Below, piece by piece: positions 54,501-61,071 of a stretch of DNA of 64,000 nt. Under the pieces are notes generated by a model. That model was not told the origin of the DNA and ran no database searches. It saw nothing but the letters and a program-made list of their open reading frames with translations. Each line of letters begins with the position of its first letter. The first letter of the stretch is position 1. Origin of the DNA: Sarcocystis neurona (Eukaryota > Apicomplexa > Conoidasida > Eucoccidiorida > Sarcocystidae); contig KL647289.1 of assembly GCA_000727475.1 (NCBI GenBank), forward strand, positions 332,636 to 396,635, in the 5' to 3' direction. Made by a program: the position numbers and the translations under genes.

Positions 54501-54919
54501 TTTCTCTCTCTGTCTCGTTCTCTCTCTATGTTTTGTTAGCATATGTCCCTATTTAGACAACTATTTGCAATAAATACGATGGAGAGACCGCCCGGTTTTA
54601 AAGAAGTTCCGGCTTCCTGAGTATAATTCTTTCTCTCAGAAACAGGAGCAGCGCCCGGCCCGCGTTCAATTTCCCTGTTGCTGCACTAAATCTTTCCTTT
54701 CACCGTTCCGCCCAGCGTGCCGACCGTCTGAGCTCGGTCGTCGTAGCTCAAGTGGAACTCTCTTGAGCTTGCACATTTCTCTCTTCACCGCCTACATCAC
54801 TGCGTCTCCACAGGGAGCTCGCTTTCTAAACTTCCGTAGTTTCTTTCTCCTGGTGTTCTTGCGCACACGTTGCTACACATCGCGGCATCGTCGGCGAGAC
54901 CGGCACCGTGGGCCACCCA

Positions 54920-56110
54920 CTACAAGTTTTGAAAACATCGCTGGAGCCGCTGTGGAAGAGCAGCTTCCCCCACGTGTACACGTACGCGTCACGTAAACAT
55001 ACGTAGTGCGCATATCTGCCTCTGCATTACCTGATTACCTGCAGGTCTGCTAGTGGTCTGTACACAGAGAGGCAGATATTTCTCGATTGCTGTCTACACA
55101 TAATCACCCGCTTGTGTACGTGCACCACAAGTAAATTCAGGGACTGCTGCAGCAGGGAAGTCTCACGAGAAAGTTCATCGCGCTGCTGCTGCTGCTGCCC
55201 ATGTCTTTCTGCTCGAGCCCCCTGAATGTACAAAAAAACATTTCTTGAAGATTGCCGCCGCCGGAACTTCGTCGAGCGACGCTACTTTCAAAAAGGCAAG
55301 CCGCTGCTGCGGTATTTTTACAGATTGAAACCCCCTGCTATTTGTAGTTTATTACTGCTCTTCTTAGTGGTACTACTATCACTACTGTTACTCCCGCTGC
55401 AATTGTTTCAATTCGCGATTGACCGCGGAGAACTCTGAAGGAGAACAACAGCCGCCAAAGGGTATGTTCGGCAGCTACGCACACAATGAAACAGAGTGAC
55501 ACGTTGCAATTTGTCGTACTGCCGAGATTTGAGAAGACAGATAGGGGGAATGAGAAGAAGAAGACGAAGCGGGAAACAAGAAGGAGTCGAAACAGGCGCC
55601 GCTGCTCAGGGAGTTTCAGGGAACAAACGCTGTGGCGGGTGCTGCGACAACGGAAGTGCTAATGCACGCTGCGGCACAAAAAGTGTAGTCGATTATGAAC
55701 CTGACAGGAAGCCGAGCCGCGGAATGCTACATTGAAATCGACTGCAGCGTGGAGGTCGCCTGCGAAGAAGAGCCCGAGTAACAAAACTAGAAAGGTGCAC
55801 GCTGTTGCAAGAGGCCTGCCACTTCACAGCAGAAGCAACAGGGGCTCTTATTGCGTATACACCGGCGGTCGCTTACCACGGCAGAAAATATAAACCGCCC
55901 GTAAGTCGCCTTTCACATCTTCAACGCAACTGCAAAAGGCAACGGGGGCTGCATTCTTATGCGTGAAGAACACGACGCTGCCACACCTTCTGCGTCATGA
56001 AGAAGAACTGCTTCTTGCTTCACTACTGGTGTCGCTCCTCTGTCGCCAAAGCGATAAAATTGCGAGACGTTGACACTGAAGTCTGTTGAAAAACTCTGGG
56101 GAATGACGTG
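54920..56110 (-). CDS. Six-exon gene in repeat-poor island, unrecognised
   Basis: Exon a 56110-55987 (acceptor TTCTACGTACCTCCAACACAG): HVIPQSFSTDFSVNVSQFYR, FGDRGATPVVKQEAVLLHDA. Exon b 55929-55877 (acceptor CCCGTTGCCTTTTGCAG, donor GTAAGCG): CVEDVKGDLRAVYIFCR. Exon c 55759-55701 (acceptor TCGGGCTCTTCTTCGCAG): DLHAAVDFNVAFRGSASCQ, in phase with b. Exon d from 55518 (acceptor CTTCTCAAATCTCGGCAG), phase 0: YDKLQRVTLFHCVRSC. Exon e 55221-55120 (acceptor TTTTTTTGTACATTCAG, donor GTACAC): GARAERHGQQQQQRDELSRE then TSLLQQSLNLLVVH, a short coiled-coil. Exon f 54949-54920 (acceptor CTCTTCCACAG): RLQRCFQNL and TAG. The a-b junction does not close in phase unless the donor is GTGTTC, giving a 45-base intron. 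Start exon missing. Cys pairs are compatible with a secreted protein, but I cannot place it in the coccidian surface antigen family. Confidence 0.45.
55240..55438 (+). other. Competing plus-strand frame with a membrane helix
   Basis: FLEDCRRRNFVERRYFQKGK, LLRYFYRLKPP and ICSLLLLFLVVLLSLLLLP, then a stop. It overlaps exons of the minus model and has no start or splice sites as good; listed so that the alternative strand is not lost. Confidence 0.25.
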
Positions 56111-56119
56111 CTGTGTTGG

Positions 56120-56890
56120 AGGTACGTAGAAGGAAATGGAAACTGCGCTACCCATGTGTTTCGAAGACCAGCTGCGGCTGAGATACATAGAGTTAACGAC
56201 AACGCACACTGTGAAAGTAGCGGCCGGCAATGCGCCACTGCATTAAGGAGCAGTCACACGCTAGAAACAATGGAAGAAAAGCGTCGTTGGTCCTATAAAT
56301 TAGTCATCTTGGTGGACAAAGACTGCTGTCGTGTTGCTTCTGTAAGACTTACACAACAGAATAGAGGACGACGCATATCCTTACGACTGGCCGAATGAAG
56401 TAAGAAAGCCAGCGCGCTGCGTCAAGAGGTACATGGCGGAAAAGTTAGACCAGTTCTGAGCGTCCCACCTGCTGGGAGGCAAGGGCAACAGCCTGCCGAC
56501 GTGTGACTTGGCCAAGGAAGGCAGTTGCGTCTACATTTTCTGCACTGCAGCGAAGTCACAGGCTGCTACGCGTCCACGAAACACGAGGACGGGCCGCTTG
56601 CTGCTGACTGCTTCCCACGGGAAAAAAAAGCAGATCCGTGCGTGCTGCTGCATTTCGCATGAAGGAGCAGCGTGCTGTGCTGCACGCCTTCATTCTCTAC
56701 GGAGATCTGAGCAGCGGCTCAGAAAAATTCTGCCTACAGTTTGAATCGAGCCGCACGACCGTGCTCCCTGAGCACGGCGCTGCTGCACCTCGTGGCGGGA
56801 AAAAATGCGTTCTGTTCCGTTCTCGACATGTATATGTATGAATGTGGGTGTGTGTGTGCGGGACTAGGGTGAAGGCAGGGCATTCTCTGT
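56120..56890. other. Repeat-poor stretch, no gene decided
   Basis: Expected to contain the 5' exon(s) of the minus gene. Plus frames MRAAAFRMKEQRAVLHAF and ILYGDLSSGSEKFCLQFES near 56640-56750 look weakly coding. Confidence 0.35.
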
Positions 56891-56896
56891 AAGCGT

Positions 56897-57130
56897 GAAT
56901 AAAAAGGTGAAGGTTCCCTTATTCTTCAGCGGCTCAAAGGCGCACCGCACACATATTTAACGCACGACAAAGTACCATCACACGACTGCTGTTGGCGACA
57001 AAGAACCGCAGCTGAATAAAAAGGTGAAGGTTCCCTTATTCTTGAGCGCCTCAAAGGCGCACCGCACAGATATGTAGCGCAGGACAAAGTACTATCATGC
57101 GACTGCAGTTGGCCACAAAGGACCGCAGCT
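56897..57130. repeat. 117-bp tandem duplication
   Basis: Copy 1 56897-57013 and copy 2 57014-57130, both starting GAATAAAAAGGTGAAGGTTC and ending CAAAGRACCGCAGCT, about 88 percent identical. The minus frame is open across both (117 = 39 codons), reading a repeat with AAVLCxQxQSxDxTLSC and YxCGAPLxR. Confidence 0.92.
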
Positions 57131-57139
57131 CCCAGCTGC

Positions 57140-58540
57140 ATTTTCGCGTCCCAAGAAAGACCATCCCGTTGCTCGGGAATAAATACTGTTTACGAAGACG
57201 TTGCTGCGCATCACTTCCAGCACCTTGCTGCTACACGTGACTACCTATATAGTAAGCGACCCAGATCGTCTCTTCTAGCCACAGGAAAAGAGCTGCATTT
57301 TGCTTCAGCTACGGGAGTGATTCTGTGGACGGTGAACGGCAGACGACTACGCTTCTGCACAGAGCCGCCATCGAGCACACGAAAGCAAGTCGCTGCTGCA
57401 GGAGTGGCGTCAAAAAGAAGAGCAGTACCGTAGAAACATGTGTGGCCACCACCGCTACTCCGTTTCCCTTACCATGAAACTGTACGGCGTCAACAGTTTC
57501 TTTTTTGCAGATTCAACCCAGAGTGTAGAAGACTATGTGTGTGTGTCGCGGCTGCTGCACCAAGACCTTTGTATCTGAAAGAAACCCTGCGCTGCTGTAC
57601 GCACGGAGTCAACAGCTCGGCAGCAGTTCCTACCTCAAGGACTGTGACAACATGAGGCAAGTAATTCGTCTGTCTCCATACCTGTGGATGCGTAGGCCTG
57701 TATACGCGTTAGTCTGTCCATCTGCTTTTGTATGAATGGATGCATGTGTGTGTGTCCCCAACTGGTGAACAGAGGTGTAAGGATGTCCACTAACATCTGC
57801 TTCAGAATCGCGCATTACTGACCACCTCGTGGGGGATGTGTCTGCTGAATTCCTGCACTCTGCACGATTCTCAACTTTGCCGTTTAGCATGTAGAGAAGA
57901 AGCTTCGGCAGCGCCGCACCAGTAGACGACGACTCCAGTAGTAGCAGGAAGGCTAGAAGCGGGTCTATTGCGACAGTTTCTTGCCCTTTCAAATATGTAT
58001 GATGTGTCTAAATAGTGAGTGTGTAGTATGTCAATATAGAAACGTAGACAAACACGTAGAATCGATTGTAGATGAAAATACGCACCTACATGCACACGTG
58101 TGTGTGCGTACGTAGGAGTCTCTCGACCTACGCGCAAATATACATCATATGCATACATATATATATATATATTCATATAGAGATATACTGATAAGGATGC
58201 GGCGGTCTCGTCAGCATAAGCATGTGCAGAGCAGTACACTTCTAGACTAATCGGCCTGCAGCAGCCCTGACGCATGAAAGTTACAGCTGTGGTTTTCATT
58301 TTCGAAGTGCGAAAGGGTAGTGCTACTTCGGTCTTCAAGTATTGCACGTGAAGTTCCGCAGCGTTCCCCTATTTCTCCTCGTTTGACCGGGAGCTGCAAC
58401 TAATCCCATGAGGAGATGCGGCAGCAGAAACTTGTGAATCTCGTACAGACATGTATGCCTCAGTGTTGCTGCCGAGGGCTGTGCTGCATGTGTGGATAGC
58501 AACACGCTAGCTGCGTAGTTTCTGCTCTTCCTTCGTGTTG
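57140..58540. other. Repeat-poor stretch, no gene seen
   Basis: Mixed sequence with short ORFs. Contains a TATATA array at 58150-58175. No convincing exons. Confidence 0.45.
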
Positions 58541-58544
58541 CTAC

Positions 58545-59090
58545 TGCTGGTGACGCGTTGCTGCTGTTTACTTCACTGTTGATAATATGGCTGCTGCTGT
58601 TGCTGCTCGATAGCAACACGATGGTTATGTACCCTCTGCTCTTCTTTCCTTCGTGCTGGTGCTGCTGCTGCTCCTGCTGCCATTGCTCCTGCTGTCACTG
58701 CTGCTGCCACAGCTGCTGCTCGTGCTGCTGCAGCTATGTTGTTGCTGCTGGTAGAGCTGCTGGTGCTGTTGCTGCTGCTGCTGCTATTGCTGCTGCTGCT
58801 GTTGCTGCTGCTGCTGTTGCTGCTGCTCGTGCTGCTCGTCTGCTATGTTGCTGCTCGTCTGAACACCGTGGGGTGGTTCTGCCTCTTTCTCCTGCTGTGC
58901 GGCCGCCTCTCTCCTCTACTGTTGCGGCTGGTGCTGCGGCGGCTCCTGCTGCTGCTGGGGTACGTGTGGCTGCGTTTTCTACTGCTGCAGCTACTGTCAT
59001 AGGTGCTGCTGCAGATGTTGCTGCTGCCGCTTCGAGGCTGCTGCTGTAGCTGGTGCCGGTTGGAAGCAGCTGCTGCTGCTACTGCAGGTC
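58545..59090. repeat. CTG/GCT trinucleotide tract
   Basis: Plus strand is CTGCTGCTGTTGCTG for 500 bases; plus frames read Leu, Ala/Val or Cys; minus frames read Gln/Ser/Ala. The piece ending LSPAVRPPLSSTVAAGAAAA might be coding but has no clear ends. Confidence 0.8.
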
Positions 59091-59239
59091 CCGTGGCTGC
59101 TGGCGCGCGTGCTTCACGGAGAGTGAGAGGAAACGAGAAAACAGTAGATGCAGAGAGGCTGCTCTATTCTTCGGCGCTTGCTGCCGCACCAAGGACGGCG
59201 GCGCGCGTAGTGGGAGGACCAGAGAGTTTTTAAAAACGT

Positions 59240-60340
59240 GTATTGAGGCTGGAGGAAAGGTGGCTGTTTATCTGGCTGTGATCCTCCGTCTCTTCGACTT
59301 TCTTTCATATTTTCCGCGCCCTCCTTGCTCGAGTGCTCCTTTGTTGTAGGTGTCGCCAGAGCTGCTTCGGGAGAACGCGCGTGCACCGCCGCATGACCTA
59401 GCGAGCGCCGTTCCGCTACCTTTCACTTATGGGTGTGTTTCCACATTTTCTCGGTCACATATCATCCTTCAGTGCCTTTTCTTTTCGTTGGTGTCTTCTG
59501 TGGCGTTTTCTCGCCCTTCTTCACGCCCGCGTTTCATGACCGCACCGCTTCAGCAGACCTGCCATGCGCAAGAGGCCGCCTCCGCTTTACACCGGCTTGG
59601 GAGTTTCTCCTTGTGCGGAATACGCAGTTCCTGCGCCCCTCACTTTCCACGTTAACGTGTGCATTTTTTTCTTTCTGGAATTCTTTGCTGCAGGTCGTCA
59701 ACGCAGGCTTTTTCCTCCCCAGAGACAGCCAAAACGGCTTCCCTCCGCAGCTGGGACCCCCCGCCCCGCGTTGCAAGTCAGCGGTTTCTTCTCGATGCCT
59801 GCGCCCCCTTGCTTCCAAACAGCGCACATCTCCACCTTGTTTCCCCTATTTATTTGCTCTCGGATATTTATTGTACACAGTTTCCCCCACTTCCCGTCCC
59901 TGGCGTGTCGCTCGTCCTTCCTCCCAGCCATAAGACTGTGTGGCCGCCGTCCGTCGTAGCAGGTGCCACGGACATACGAATGTGGATATGTTCCTTCTTT
60001 CTTCTTTGCAAGGGGCCGTTCCTCTATGTACATTTGCATGCGTTTTACGTATCTATGAGCTTTGCCACGTCGTTCGTTACGGGTTTCTTCCGTCACCCTT
60101 CCACTCACAGACTCCTGCGTCCCTCCTGCCGCCGTCAGCATCCCAACTGCGCCATTTCCTGACCTCTGCTGCAGTTTTCCGTGGTGTGTGTGTGTGTGTG
60201 TGAGGGTCGCTCGCTCATTCTTCTTCCTCCTTTTCCGCCGTTCTCGCCCTCCTCTCGCTCCTGCGGGCTGTCGCACTGCAGCTCATGCTGCGCACATCAG
60301 CCCTCCGTAGCCAGAGATAGCAGCAGCAGCTTTCGACTGC
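59240..60340. other. Pyrimidine-rich stretch, no gene decided
   Basis: Plus strand is T/C-rich (TTTCTTTC, CTTCCTCC) with several acceptor-like sites such as TTCTTTGCTGCAG at 59695. Plus frames read natural but unlinked pieces (RLFPPQRQPKRLPSAAGTPR). It separates the tail of the minus gene from the CTG tract. A (GT)n run is at 60183-60202. Confidence 0.4.
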
Positions 60341-60343
60341 AGT

Positions 60344-61071
60344 CTAAGAAACTCCTGCAACGTCAGCTTCCCCCGGGGGTCCACAGCGTAGCAGCAGTTC
60401 TGCATCGCAGCTGCAGCAGCCCACCGGGAACAGCAGCTGCTGCCCATCCCACTCCCAGGAAGAAACCACCACTCCGATGTTTCGGTTGCTGTTGTTTGCC
60501 GTGAACAGCAGTTTGTCGCCCTCGTGGACACTTTCCCGTGCGTTGGCTGAGAAGCCCTCTCAGCACTGACAAGCAAGAGTGAACCTGGACTTTCTCTTGC
60601 GGCCTGCATCCTGTTTTGTCGCTGCCGAGGCACCAGGGGAGCTGCAGCAGGCGGAGCGAGCTGCAACAAATCACCAACAATACAGCAGCAGTAGCAGATC
60701 CGCAGGCAGGCGCAGGGGCGAAGCCGAAGGCAAAGTAGGGTCTCCGGGACAGACACACAGCAGCACGGGCAGCAGCAAGGCGCACTACGACTGCTTCTGT
60801 TTTGAGCTGCTTTGCTGCGGCCTACGTTTTTCCCATTCCCTGTTTAGCTGTCAAGCTGCTGCGCGTAGGGTGTGCTGCACGTGTGCGGCACTGGTGCTGG
60901 TCGTGTAGCTGTCGGTGCTGCAGACTGCGGCAGATCCTCCTGCTGCCGCTGTGTTGGTGGCGGGAGGGGCAGTGCCTGGGCTTCCTTGCTGCTGCTGTTG
61001 ACGCCGCGCCGCAGCAGGAGGACTTCTCCCGACCTCTTTCCCTCGTCGTCCTTCTTCGCCGTCGCAAACAT
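60344..61071 (-). CDS. Three-exon gene, unrecognised
   Basis: Exon 1 from ATG 61071: MFATAKKDDEGKRSGEVLLL, RRGVNSSSKEAQALPLPPPT, QRQQEDLPQSAAPTATRPAP, with very GC-rich third positions, donor probably GTGCCG or GTGCAG near 60900. Exon 2 60660-60585, acceptor GATTTGTTGCAG: LAPPAAAPLVPRQRQNRMQA, ARESP, donor GTTCAC. Exon 3, about 60558-60344: EGFSANARESVHEGDKLLFT, ANNSNRNIGVVVSSWEWDGQ, QLLFPVGCCSCDAELLLRCG, PPGEADVAGVS, TAG. The last intron would be only about 26 bases with the visible sites, so a boundary is misplaced. The segment GDKLLFTANNSNRNIGVVVS...QQLLFPVGC looks like a compact beta-rich domain, not recognised. The start overlaps the start codon of the plus TPR gene. Confidence 0.48.

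Noticed and set aside
54740..54815. tRNA-like start GTCGTCGTAGCTCAAGTGGA
   Set aside because: Resembles a tRNA A box but no B box (GGTTCGANNCC) and no acceptor stem follow.
54763..54996. Plus ORF ending EEQLPPRVHVRVT
   Set aside because: Natural-looking after an acceptor, but it overlaps the terminal exon of the better supported minus model and has no upstream partner.
55913..56230. Single 105-codon minus ORF as an intronless gene
   Set aside because: Strong acceptors inside it (CCTCCAACACAG, TGCCTTTTGCAG) and a stop soon after argue that it is two exons plus intron.
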